64,000 bases of DNA from Anaerococcus provencensis (GTDB taxonomy: Bacteria > Bacillota > Clostridia > Tissierellales > Peptoniphilaceae): contig NZ_HG003686.1 in assembly GCF_000312365.2 (NCBI RefSeq), positions 520,039-584,038 of the forward strand. Reading direction: 5' to 3'. Within the stretch, counting starts at the first letter, position 1. The number at the start of each line of letters is the position of its first letter. Below, piece by piece: positions 17,859-26,098 of the stretch. The notes under the pieces were generated by a model. The model was given only the letters and a program-made list of their open reading frames with translations, made no database searches and was not told where the DNA came from. Both the position numbers and the translations under genes were made by a program.

Positions 17859-18340
17859 GGATAAGTGTAGCAGAGATTGTAACAACTCATGGGATTAGAG
17901 GAAATCTTAAAATAAAAAGCCTAAGTGATAATGAAAATAGGTTTAAAACTGGGGCAAAGGTACTTATCGATGACGAAGAACTAACAGTTGAATCATCCTT
18001 TGACCAAAAAGGACTTAAGGTTATAAAATTTGAAGAATATGACGACATTAATGATGTCATCAAATTTGTTGGCAAAGATATAACCATAGATGAAGCTGAC
18101 CTAGGCGAACTAGGAGAAGATGAGTACTACGTTTATAAACTAATAGGTCTTGATGTTTACGACAATGGGCAAAAAGTCGGCAATATCATAGACGTAATCA
18201 CAGGTGTATATCCCAATGATGTTTATGTTATAAAGACAGATAAAGATGAAATTTATTTTCCAGCTTTAAATGCTACAACTAAAAATATTGACTTTGAAAA
18301 GAATATTATAGAAATAGAAAATTTTAGTGATTATGAATAA
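17855..18340 (+). CDS. rimM: Ribosome maturation factor RimM
   Basis: This 161-aa factor matures the 30S subunit, binding uS19. The N-terminal RimM barrel starts with VAEIVTTHGIRGNLKIKSLS, and the PRC-barrel has YKLIGLDVYD and PNDVYVI. Its start overlaps khpA (ATGA) and its end overlaps trmD by 8 nt. Confidence 0.96.
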   Translation: MRISVAEIVTTHGIRGNLKIKSLSDNENRFKTGAKVLIDDEELTVESSFDQKGLKVIKFEEYDDINDVIKFVGKDITIDEADLGELGEDEYYVYKLIGLDVYDNGQKVGNIIDVITGVYPNDVYVIKTDKDEIYFPALNATTKNIDFEKNIIEIENFSDYE

Positions 18341-19040
18341 AATAACAATCCTTACCCTATTTCCAGAAAGTTTTGAGTTTTTGAAAACTTATGGAGTAAT
18401 AGGTAAAGCTATATCAAAAGGTTTATTAGAATTAGAACTTGTAAATATAAGAGATTTTTCGAATGATAAACACAACCACGTTGATGATACGGTTTATGGT
18501 GGAGCAGCGGGCATGCTAATGAAGCCAAAACCATTATATGATGCATTAATGTCTGTAAAAAAACCAAACTCCAAAGTAGCCTATATGTCAGCTGCTGGGA
18601 GAGTATTAAATCAGAAATTAGCAATCGACTTTGCAGAGATTAAAGATCTTATAATCATTTGTGGCCACTACGAGGGTATAGATGCAAGGATAACTAATCA
18701 CTATGTCGACTACGAAATATCCATAGGAGACTATGTCCTAACAGGAGGAGAAATACCTGCTATGGTACTAATAGACTCAATGGCAAGATTTATAGATGGA
18801 GTAGTTGGCAAGGAGGAATCACTAAAGACCGATTCCCACTACAATATATTATTGCAGCAAGATGAATACACCAAGCCACGAGAGTTTAATGGTTACATAG
18901 TGCCAAATGAATTAACTAGTGGAGATCACAAAAAGATCAAAGAGTGGAATAGAAAATCTGCAATAGCAAAAACAAAAAAAGTTAGACCAGACTTATATGA
19001 AAAATTCCTAAGAGAGGAGAATGAAAATGGATTTAATTAA
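18333..19040 (+). CDS. trmD: tRNA (guanine37-N1)-methyltransferase
   Basis: It methylates G37 of tRNAs reading CNN and some other codons, preventing +1 frameshifts. It is ~235 aa with N-terminal [14 protein letters not shown], the SPOUT knot segments [10 protein letters not shown] and [13 protein letters not shown], and [13 protein letters not shown] chose the ATG at 18333 over the GTG at 18327. It overlaps rimM and rplS by 8 and 14 nt. Confidence 0.97.
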   Translation: MNKITILTLFPESFEFLKTYGVIGKAISKGLLELELVNIRDFSNDKHNHVDDTVYGGAAGMLMKPKPLYDALMSVKKPNSKVAYMSAAGRVLNQKLAIDFAEIKDLIIICGHYEGIDARITNHYVDYEISIGDYVLTGGEIPAMVLIDSMARFIDGVVGKEESLKTDSHYNILLQQDEYTKPREFNGYIVPNELTSGDHKKIKEWNRKSAIAKTKKVRPDLYEKFLREENENGFN

Positions 19041-19374
19041 AAAAATTGAACAAGAAAACTTACGCGAAGATCAATATGACTTTAACGTAGGTGATACAGT
19101 TAGAATATCTTACAGAATCAAAGAAGGTGACAAAACAAGACTTCAAGACTTTGAAGGAACAGTAATCAAAATCAAAGAAGGCGGCATCAACAAGGCATTC
19201 ACATTAAGAAGAATTTCTTACGGTGTAGGCGTAGAAAGAACCTTCCTATACAACTCACCAAGAATTGAAAAATTAGTAGTAACAAGACATGGTAAAGTAC
19301 GTCGTGCTAAACTAAACTACCTACGTGACCGTCAAGGTAAGGCTACTAAAGTTAAAGAAAAAACAAATTATTAA
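19027..19374 (+). CDS. rplS: Ribosomal protein bL19
   Basis: This 115-aa large-subunit protein lies at the 30S-50S interface. Diagnostic segments are [31 protein letters not shown] and YNSPRIEKL. The ATG at 19027 has GAGAGG at a better distance than the ATG at 19021. It is the last gene of the ylxM-rplS operon. In many relatives rbgA follows directly, whereas here a 6.7-kb insertion intervenes. Confidence 0.97.
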   Translation: MDLIKKIEQENLREDQYDFNVGDTVRISYRIKEGDKTRLQDFEGTVIKIKEGGINKAFTLRRISYGVGVERTFLYNSPRIEKLVVTRHGKVRRAKLNYLRDRQGKATKVKEKTNY

Positions 19375-19380
19375 TATTAA

Positions 19381-19529
19381 GGGATTGTTGCAAATTGATA
19401 GATATTTACCGTCCTATCATTAGATTGCACTAACAGAAAGTTTGAACTATAGCCTGTAGGCTGGCGGAGACCTTTCTGGTAGGGTGCTCGTATGATGTAG
19501 GAACGATTATCTATTTTGCAACATCCCTT
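19381..19529 (+). ncRNA. Long rod-like structured RNA/terminator after rplS
   Basis: A ~20-bp outer stem (GGGATTGTTGCAAA...TAGAT at 19381-19403 against ATCTATTTTGCAACATCCC at 19510-19528) ends in TTTTTT. Inside, CGTCCTA..TCAT pairs with ATGATGTAGGAACG, CAGAAAG pairs with CTTTCTG, and the apex is AGCC-TGTA-GGCT. The whole is one long imperfect rod of ~145 nt, far larger than a plain terminator. It could be a small RNA (6S-like in shape only), an elaborate terminator, or a member of the spacer repeat family. I do not recognise it. Confidence 0.5.
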
Positions 19530-19554
19530 TTTTATTAGCAAAAGCAACAAATAA

Positions 19555-19585
19555 AAATTTCCTAAGCATATAACTTAGGAAGTTT
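19555..19585 (-). terminator. Terminator of the RRNPP-like regulator gene
   Basis: The stem AAATTTCCTAAG/CTTAGGAAGTTT lies 10 nt past the minus-strand stop. The T-rich tail is on the minus strand. Confidence 0.8.
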
Positions 19586-19594
19586 AATAATTAT

Positions 19595-20467
19595 TCAATA
19601 TGATATGTTAAATTTTTCCTTTGAGTTTTTTAATATGTATGAATAAAGCTTTTCATCTGTCTTCTTACTAACTTCTAGAGCTGTTCTAGCGTACTTTTCG
19701 TAAGGTTTAGATAAATCATATAAGATAAGAGCTTTAGTATAAAGCATAACCGCTGATGTTGGGTTACTAGAATTAAGATTAATAGCTTTGTTTATATAGT
19801 CTAAAGCTATTTCGCTTTCTTCTAAAATATAGTATGTGTTAGCTATATTATGAAATAAAATAGAATTTAAATCATTATCATAAATATTAGAATCTTCAAT
19901 AAATTTATAAATTCTTAGTCTTTCAGTTGCTTCCATATCTGTGTAAGCATAGTTCATAAGTATCCTATAATCTATATTACTGTAATTATTATTTTCTAAG
20001 TTTTTTAAATCAAAATTACAGCTGATATTTAAAGCATCCAATAAGAGCTTTCTTTTAAGAATTAAATCATCCTTCACTTCTATACTATTAAAATACAAAA
20101 TCAATTTCTGAGCTTTAATTTTTATTATTTCCCTATCAGTTTTATTTTTTATATCTTCTAATGCATGTATTTCTTTTGATTGACTGCTTCCGTGAAATCT
20201 ATCTTTCCTATTTAGGGAATTAACTATTTGTTCAATATTATTTGAATCTTCAAATAATATATTAAAATATTCTTCTACTAAATCAACATTTAAAACTGAT
20301 GAAAGAATCTCTAATTTATCCAAATCAATATTGGCCTTACCAGTTTCCATCTCAGATATAGTTTTTACATTTATATAGGATAGTTCTGATAGCTTTTGTT
20401 GAGTAAGCTTTCTAGATTTTCTAATTTTCTTTAAAAAATAAGCAAAATTATAGTTTACTGAATTCAT
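19595..20467 (-). CDS. XRE/TPR transcription regulator, RRNPP-like
   Basis: This 290-aa protein has an N-terminal XRE helix-turn-helix (~8-62; KKIRKSRKLTQQKLSELSYI, then TISEMETGKANI) and an all-helical C-terminus with TPR-like repeats (for example FHNIANTYYILEESEIALDY at ~205-225). This is the layout of Rgg/PlcR/PrgX peptide-pheromone receptors. It is divergent from a 42-aa secreted-peptide ORF and a radical SAM operon. The shared 113-bp region has an inverted repeat TCTATA-N11-TATAGA (20512-20534). A role as the pathway's quorum switch is inferred. Confidence 0.8.
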   Translation of the reverse strand: MNSVNYNFAYFLKKIRKSRKLTQQKLSELSYINVKTISEMETGKANIDLDKLEILSSVLNVDLVEEYFNILFEDSNNIEQIVNSLNRKDRFHGSSQSKEIHALEDIKNKTDREIIKIKAQKLILYFNSIEVKDDLILKRKLLLDALNISCNFDLKNLENNNYSNIDYRILMNYAYTDMEATERLRIYKFIEDSNIYDNDLNSILFHNIANTYYILEESEIALDYINKAINLNSSNPTSAVMLYTKALILYDLSKPYEKYARTALEVSKKTDEKLYSYILKNSKEKFNISY

Positions 20468-20580
20468 ATTAATAACCCATTAAGCAATTATATAATATAT
20501 ACATTTTTTTGTCTATAGAAAAATTGTATATAGATTAAAAGTCTTTAAGTTGTTATCATTATTAAAAAATGGAGATGAAT
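20468..20580. promoter_or_regulatory. Divergent promoter region of the radical SAM island
   Basis: It is extremely AT-rich. A possible + promoter is TTGTCT (20509) with a 16-nt spacer and TAGATT; a minus-strand -10 TATAAT is readable at ~20490. The inverted repeat TCTATA/TATAGA (20512-20534) covers the space between them and is the best operator candidate. Confidence 0.4.
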
Positions 20581-20709
20581 ATGACTAGAAAACAAATAAG
20601 AAGAATTATATTAAGTTTCATATTGGTATTGAATTTTTTATTAACTTTAACATATAATGATAGGAATGGCGAAACAATTTATTTATGTCATAATGCATAC
20701 GAAATATAG
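20581..20709 (+). CDS. 42-aa secreted peptide, candidate pheromone
   Basis: It begins MTRKQIRRIILSFILVLNFL: a basic N-terminus then a hydrophobic core, as in a signal peptide. It is followed by a polar tail ending YLCHNAYEI. GGAG precedes ATG by 6 nt. It lies between the XRE/TPR regulator and the radical SAM gene, the position of Shp/PapR-type signalling peptides in RRNPP systems. It could instead be a second modified-peptide precursor. It has one Cys. Confidence 0.6.
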   Translation: MTRKQIRRIILSFILVLNFLLTLTYNDRNGETIYLCHNAYEI

Positions 20710-20750
20710 AGTATCAAATTAAATTGTTAATTTTAAACGTGGGAAAAAAT

Positions 20751-22025
20751 ATGAAGTTATCAAGATATACTCAGATTATAGAAATTAATGACGATTGTTA
20801 TGCTGTGTATAATAATATATACTTTGAGATTAAATATGTAGATAAAAGTTATTTAAAAAGAATAATGAAATATCAAGTTAATCTAGACGAAAAGAATGAT
20901 TTACTTAACAAATATATTTATGTAAGTGATGACGATATAGATAATTACCTATATACAATTTTATTAAATAATTTTGAAACAAAGAGAAATTTAAAGACAC
21001 TATATGTTATTCCATCAGCAACATGCAATATGAAATGTGATTATTGTTTTGTTTACAAAAATAATTACATAAATAATGATGTTTTTAAGATGAATAGAGA
21101 AATGTCAGATGTGCTTATTGATAGGATATTTGAATATATTAATACAAATTCTGAAGAATTCATACTAATATTTTATGGTGGGGAGCCTTTAACTAATAAA
21201 AGAGAATTCTTTTACATAGTAAAAACATTGAGAGAAAAAGGTTTCGCTTATAAAATATCTATGATCACTAATGGAACGCTTTTGGATCAAGAAACAGTGA
21301 AATTTCTTTCTGAAAAGAATGTGAGTATAGGTATCTCTGCAGATGGTCCAGTAGGAGTTAACGGCAGAAAAAAACATGGTGGTTCAGTTTATAATGGTGT
21401 ATTAGAAAAGATTTCTTTGTTGAATGAAAATAAAATAGATTATGGATTATCACTTACTATTACAAATGAAGTTCTAAAAAAACAAAAGGAAGTTATGTCT
21501 TGGAATATTAGGCGTGATGTCAACAGTATCAATTACAATATGCTACATTTTTGGGGTGATAATTATAATTTAGATTATATAAAAAAATATTACAGAGATG
21601 CTACTAATTTTATTATAAGGAGTTATATTAACAGTTCAAATATATATGATGATAGAATTCATAGAAAGTTAGAGTCCTTCTATAATAATAATTTTAACTA
21701 TGCCGATTGTTCTGCAATGGCTGGGGAACAGCTTACTGTTTCATATAATGGAGATGTGTCTATATGTAACTGTGATTTTAATGACAAGGGTAGTTACATT
21801 GGGAATATAAAACAAAATAATTTTGATAATTTGATACAAATAGAAAATACAAAATTTAATATTAAAAGAAATAGTCCTATATATAACGGAATTTGTATTG
21901 AATGTTATGCTCTACCAATATGTGGTGGGGGATGTTATAAACAATATAGTGATAGACAGATTGATGAAGGTTTTTGTATACATTCAAAATTAATTATGGA
22001 TTATTTACTGCAAGCAATTATATAG
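20751..22025 (+). CDS. Radical SAM/SPASM peptide maturase
   Basis: This 424-aa enzyme is predicted to modify a ribosomal peptide. An N-terminal ~80-residue segment like the precursor-binding region of SPASM maturases precedes the radical SAM cluster motif CNMKCDYC (Cys92, 96, 99). A GGEP motif (FYGGEP) follows. The C-terminal SPASM region carries Cys320, 339, 341, 382, 385, 391, 395 and 409 (CIECYALPICGGGC) for auxiliary Fe-S clusters. The start is ATG at 20751, since the upstream TTG lacks an RBS. A precursor mini-ORF lies 50-110 nt downstream. The bond it forms is unknown; thioether or carbon crosslinks are typical of the family. Confidence 0.9.
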   Translation: MKLSRYTQIIEINDDCYAVYNNIYFEIKYVDKSYLKRIMKYQVNLDEKNDLLNKYIYVSDDDIDNYLYTILLNNFETKRNLKTLYVIPSATCNMKCDYCFVYKNNYINNDVFKMNREMSDVLIDRIFEYINTNSEEFILIFYGGEPLTNKREFFYIVKTLREKGFAYKISMITNGTLLDQETVKFLSEKNVSIGISADGPVGVNGRKKHGGSVYNGVLEKISLLNENKIDYGLSLTITNEVLKKQKEVMSWNIRRDVNSINYNMLHFWGDNYNLDYIKKYYRDATNFIIRSYINSSNIYDDRIHRKLESFYNNNFNYADCSAMAGEQLTVSYNGDVSICNCDFNDKGSYIGNIKQNNFDNLIQIENTKFNIKRNSPIYNGICIECYALPICGGGCYKQYSDRQIDEGFCIHSKLIMDYLLQAII

Positions 22026-22033
22026 CATTCTAA

Positions 22034-22055
22034 TAAATTTTTATGCCGACCTATA
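22034..22055 (+). repeat. 22-bp inverted repeat, left arm
   Basis: AAATTTTTATGCCGACCTAT and its flanking bases form a perfect inverted repeat with 22253-22274. It starts 8 nt after the radical SAM stop codon and lies upstream of both mini-ORFs. Confidence 0.9.
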
Positions 22056-22075
22056 AGAAGAAATAAGGAGAAATT

Positions 22076-22138
22076 ATGACTAGTGAAGTAATATTAGAGA
22101 AAAAAATAAGCAAAAAGAAGATTATAAAAATAAGATGA
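22076..22138 (+). CDS. 20-aa lysine-rich mini-ORF before the precursor
   Basis: MTSEVILEKKISKKKIIKIR is preceded by a strong RBS (AAGGAG, 6 nt before ATG). Its stop overlaps the next ORF's start (ATGA). It may drive translation of the downstream peptide, be a peptide of its own, or be the severed N-terminal half of one precursor: its end (KKKIIKI) resembles the start of the next ORF (MKIIKV), suggesting a small duplication. It lies inside the inverted-repeat cassette. Confidence 0.5.
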   Translation: MTSEVILEKKISKKKIIKIR

Positions 22139-22248
22139 AAATTATTAAAGTAACACCAATGAGGAATTGTGCTTGTAATAATTGGCAGACACAAGGAAAG
22201 ATAATTGATATAATTAATCTTAAAAAAGCAGAGTTAATTAATAATTAA
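22135..22248 (+). CDS. 37-aa candidate RiPP precursor peptide
   Basis: The N-terminal part reads MKIIKVTPMRNCACNNWQTQ, followed by GKIIDIINLKKAELINN. Two Cys (12, 14) and one Trp (17) are clustered. Such residues are usual targets of radical SAM/SPASM crosslinking. It lies directly between the maturase and the ABC exporter. The Cys/Trp cluster is near the N-terminus and the helical tail is C-terminal, the reverse of the common leader-core order, unless the preceding 20-aa ORF is joined to it. I do not recognise the family. Confidence 0.6.
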   Translation: MKIIKVTPMRNCACNNWQTQGKIIDIINLKKAELINN

Positions 22249-22252
22249 TAAG

Positions 22253-22274
22253 TATAGGTCGGCATAAAAATTTA
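22253..22274 (+). repeat. 22-bp inverted repeat, right arm
   Basis: TATAGGTCGGCATAAAAATT plus two bases is the perfect reverse complement of 22034-22055. The arms are separated by 197 nt that hold only the two mini-ORFs. The right arm ends 12 nt before the exporter ATG. Confidence 0.9.
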
Positions 22275-22286
22275 AAAAGAGGGCAT

Positions 22287-23882
22287 ATGTTAAAAAATAT
22301 TTCTAAGTTAGTTAGTTTTAAAGAAAAGATATTACTAATACTAGCTATTTTTTTGGGATCATTATCTCAAGTATCAATAGCTTATTCATTTTCACTGCTT
22401 ACAAATATTTTTACCGAAAATGGGAATATAAATTCGGTTGAACTTGTAAAAATCATTTTATTAATAATAATTGCGCTATCATTTGCAGGTTTTAATTATA
22501 TATATGTTGGTTTAATAAGAGAAGATATATGTGCGGAAATTAGAAAAAAATCATTTGAAAATATAATGAGCTCAAAATCTTCATATATATCTGAAAAACC
22601 AAAAGGGTATTTTTATAATGAAATTTTAGCCAAAATAGATATGTGGAAATTTAGGTATTTGGATAGTTGTATAAATATAGCAACAGATGTTTTATCTTTG
22701 CTATGGGTTATTATTTTAATTTCAACAATTGATATTAGAATAAATATATTCATATTAGTTTTTATTCTACCATTAGTGATAAACAATATAGTATTTCCTA
22801 AAAAAATGAAAAAAACAACTCTTAAAAGTATGGAAGAAAATACAAGTTTATTAGAATTTATGAGAGAATATTTAGAATCTATTTTGATTATAAAGAATAA
22901 TACTTCGTACGAAAGATCTATGGAAAAAGTTGACCATGTTATAAATAGAGCTAACAAAGCATCTAAAAAAGATCAATTTTTAGGAAACTTATCTGCTTAT
23001 TTCGCTAATACAGGAGTAACTATTTCGCAGGTTTCCTCAATAATTATAAGTTTTATTTATTATATGAAGGGATATATAGATTTTGGCATTTTTATGACAT
23101 TTATACAGTTATCAGTCTATATACAGCAACCGGTGATTTCAATAATAAATTCCTTAGTAGGTATATCTACAGTTAAAGAAATAAATGAAAATTTGTCTCA
23201 AGTATTAGAATTAAATACTGATAATTATAAAAGTACTATGAATATTATTGAAAGTATAAAATTAGAAGATGTAAATTATCAGTACAGCGAGTTCGAAAAG
23301 GTGTACGAAGAAAATTTAAATATAAACTTTGAAAGTAATAAAAAGTATCTTATAAAAGGTGAAAGTGGAAGCGGAAAGTCAACTCTCGTAAAAATTTTAA
23401 TGAAATATAATGATAATTACATAGGATCAATAAAATTTAACAACATAGAATTAAAGGATTTAGAGGATAAGGATATCAATAGTCAAATAATATATGTTCC
23501 CCAGAATCTATTTATATTCAATCAATCTATCAGAGAAAATATAGATCCTCTATTAGAGCATACTGATAGAGCAATACTTGAAGCAATAAAAAAGGTGAAT
23601 CTTTCCTATATACTTAATGGTGAAGGACTTGATAGAGTTATAAATCAGGACATTAACTCTATTTCTGGAGGAGAAGCTTCGAGGTTATATATGGCAAAAG
23701 TACTATTATCAAATAAAAAAATAGTAATAATAGATGAGATTCTTTCAGGATTAGATTATGAAAACTCTATTAAAGTCGAAGATGAAATTTTGAATTTAGA
23801 GGGAAGAATGGTTATACACATAGCTCATAATAGTAATGCGTTATTTGAGGGTAGGTATGACAAAAAAGTAGAATTAAAATGA
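22287..23882 (+). CDS. ABC exporter (fused permease-ATPase)
   Basis: This 531-aa half-transporter is expected to export the modified peptide. The membrane domain (~1-300) has about six hydrophobic segments. The nucleotide-binding domain has Walker A GESGSGKST (358-366), signature SGGEA (460-464, degenerate from LSGGQ), Walker B IVIIDE (479-484) and the H-loop His514. There is no N-terminal C39 peptidase domain, so leader removal must come from elsewhere. ATGA overlap with the following radical SAM gene shows translational coupling. The RBS is AAAGAGGG. Confidence 0.9.
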   Translation: MLKNISKLVSFKEKILLILAIFLGSLSQVSIAYSFSLLTNIFTENGNINSVELVKIILLIIIALSFAGFNYIYVGLIREDICAEIRKKSFENIMSSKSSYISEKPKGYFYNEILAKIDMWKFRYLDSCINIATDVLSLLWVIILISTIDIRINIFILVFILPLVINNIVFPKKMKKTTLKSMEENTSLLEFMREYLESILIIKNNTSYERSMEKVDHVINRANKASKKDQFLGNLSAYFANTGVTISQVSSIIISFIYYMKGYIDFGIFMTFIQLSVYIQQPVISIINSLVGISTVKEINENLSQVLELNTDNYKSTMNIIESIKLEDVNYQYSEFEKVYEENLNINFESNKKYLIKGESGSGKSTLVKILMKYNDNYIGSIKFNNIELKDLEDKDINSQIIYVPQNLFIFNQSIRENIDPLLEHTDRAILEAIKKVNLSYILNGEGLDRVINQDINSISGGEASRLYMAKVLLSNKKIVIIDEILSGLDYENSIKVEDEILNLEGRMVIHIAHNSNALFEGRYDKKVELK

Positions 23883-25246
23883 AGACAATAATAATAGATA
23901 TAGATGACTTAAATCCGAACAATAGAGAGCAAATGGATTGTGAGATTTTCATTCTAAAAGATAAGTTGAATATAGATAATGTACTAAGAGTTTCAGATAC
24001 AGTTAATGAATATTGTAATAGATACAAGAATGATGAAGTTCTTGATGATTTTTTTAGTAAGTATGGATTTGTTGATTATGATATCTATGTACATATTACG
24101 TATAGAAACGTTTTAGATGCGATTTACCTATATTTTAACTACAAATCAGATAATAATATAGTATTTTTTGGGAATTACTTAAATTATATATATCCTAATC
24201 TGATTAATAAATTTGATGATTTGAATTTTGTAATAATAAACTTTCAGGAAGAATTTGATTGTAAAAAAATAATAAGTCAAGTTAACTCTAAAGAGTTATC
24301 TTTGAATACGTTTAATGGGTGTCCTTATAAGTGTGAATACTGTAGTTTGAACATTCCTTATAGAAATTATGAGAACTATGATGTTGATTATAAAGAAATA
24401 AATGAGTGCCTGAGTGGATCTAATATAGAATCCGTATTTTTTTCTAATGAATTATTTTTTAAAAATGAGAATGATGTGAAGGAATTTATAAAGACGAAAA
24501 ATAAGTTAAATTATGAGTTCTCATGTAGCCTTAGAGCGGAGCTATTAAATAAAGAAATAATTAACTTATTGAGAAAAGGAAACTGTAAATCTATTTTTCT
24601 TGGTATTGAAAGTGGTAGTCCTAAGATTAGAAAATATTATAGAAAGCAAATAAATACAAAGGAACTTTTATATAATATTGATTACTTAATTAAAAATAAA
24701 ATAAATGTTATTTGTTCATTTATAATATCCGATCCAAGAGAATTAGAATGTGACTTAAATAAAACAATAGAATTAATGTGGAAAATAAAAAATATTGAAA
24801 AGAACAATAAATATAATGCTTTAATTATTTATGAAATAAATAAAATTCAATTTTTCCCAGGATCAGAATTAACAAAAAAATATTATAAGTCACTTATACC
24901 TGATTATTACAATTTTAATACTAAGTATGCTAATAATAGTGTTTACGATATATTAAACAATAAGTATTTATTAACAAATTATTATAATATACAAAAAAAT
25001 ATTGATGGTTCTGTTGATCGATTTAGAAATTTGTTGGAATATTTATTTAATACATATGTATATATAGATAAAAGAATATTAGCCGATAAATTAATTATAG
25101 AAAGTCATTATTTATTAAAGTTTTTAGTTAAATTATCTAAGGAAAATAATGAGCAAGTCAGAAAACTATTAGAATTACATAATTCCTATGTGTATGGATA
25201 TGAAGAGGAAAAATACAATATTTTCTCCTCATTGTATTATAATTAA
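23879..25246 (+). CDS. Second radical SAM enzyme, B12-binding-type architecture
   Basis: This 455-aa protein has an N-terminal ~130 residues that look like a degenerate B12-binding-type Rossmann fold (for example NNIVFFGNYLNYIYPNLI). A radical SAM core follows with CPYKCEYC (Cys148, 152, 155) and FLGIESGSPKIRKYYRKQIN, typical of cobalamin-type radical SAM methyltransferases and relatives. It lacks a SPASM cysteine set. It is coupled to the exporter, so it probably makes a second modification on the same peptide. Whether it binds cobalamin is uncertain because no clear DXHXXG motif is visible. Confidence 0.8.
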   Translation: MKTIIIDIDDLNPNNREQMDCEIFILKDKLNIDNVLRVSDTVNEYCNRYKNDEVLDDFFSKYGFVDYDIYVHITYRNVLDAIYLYFNYKSDNNIVFFGNYLNYIYPNLINKFDDLNFVIINFQEEFDCKKIISQVNSKELSLNTFNGCPYKCEYCSLNIPYRNYENYDVDYKEINECLSGSNIESVFFSNELFFKNENDVKEFIKTKNKLNYEFSCSLRAELLNKEIINLLRKGNCKSIFLGIESGSPKIRKYYRKQINTKELLYNIDYLIKNKINVICSFIISDPRELECDLNKTIELMWKIKNIEKNNKYNALIIYEINKIQFFPGSELTKKYYKSLIPDYYNFNTKYANNSVYDILNNKYLLTNYYNIQKNIDGSVDRFRNLLEYLFNTYVYIDKRILADKLIIESHYLLKFLVKLSKENNEQVRKLLELHNSYVYGYEEEKYNIFSSLYYN

Positions 25247-25974
25247 TTAAATATTAATTTTTTTGACTTCATCATACTAATCCTACGTCAATCCCATAAT
25301 ACTTTGTAAATTAATCTATCAGAATATTATCTTCTACATTCTAATATATAGCTATGATGAAGTTAACAAATTCTCGTTATTATCAATGAGAATTAGTCTA
25401 CATGTGCTTTCAAATTTGTAATTAGTTGAATAGCTGATTGTTTAATGGGAATATTATTATAAATTTTTACGTATTATAAATTTTTAATGAAATCTTTCTA
25501 TAAGACTATTATGAATTATGGCATTATTGGATATTCAAATGCATCCTAATAGTATTTATATTTCGTTTATGTTAATAAACTTTGTACTTCTCCTAATTTG
25601 TTTTGCTACTTAAGATCATTGTACTAGTTCGGGATCAAATGACTTTTTTTACACAATTATATGAGCTTTATAAAGACTTTCTTAGTGTCTTAGATAAAGA
25701 AATCAAGAACCAAGATGATCTCTACATTATAAGCTAGCTTATGATATAAAATTACAATAACTGTAACTAATGGAATTTTTATTGAATACTCATCTTCTAA
25801 TAGAATAAAAACTATAAACTTATATCAAAATATAGAGTATTTAACGAATAAACTGGAAATATCACACGTAAATTTTTTATATATCAAATCATATAGAATT
25901 ATCTATTATGAATGATAAGTTGCATGGATAAATGATGGCATGTTACTCAGAAAATAATATTATAAAAATAATTT
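25247..25974. other. Non-coding, AT-rich junction of the island
   Basis: About 730 nt with no credible ORF in any frame. An 11-bp inverted repeat ACTTCATCATA (25266-25276) / TATGATGAAGT (25353-25363) lies near the left end. Short open stretches broken by stops suggest decayed coding sequence, possibly a transposase, but I cannot identify one. Confidence 0.5.
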
Positions 25975-26021
25975 AAGTGTACCAATTATAGCAGATGAGC
26001 TTAATAACTGGTACACTTTTT
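25975..26021 (+). terminator. Terminator before rbgA
   Basis: The stem AAGTGTACCA/TGGTACACTT, with extra ATTA/TAAT pairing, is followed by TTTT. It separates the island from rbgA. Confidence 0.75.
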
Positions 26022-26098
26022 AAGTACTACAAATAAGCTATTTCTAGATAAAAAACAACATATTATGTATAATAGATTTAGTAAATAAGGAGAAAATT

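Noticed and set aside
19381..19529. SRP RNA (4.5S) or 6S RNA gene
   Set aside because: The conserved SRP tetraloop region GGTCAGG..GGAAGGAAGCAGCC is absent, and the element is shorter than usual 6S RNA with no clear central bubble. Left as an unassigned structured element.
25247..25974. Transposase remnant in the island's right flank
   Set aside because: Short broken frames looked vaguely transposase-like on either strand, but no motif (DDE, HTH) could be supported.
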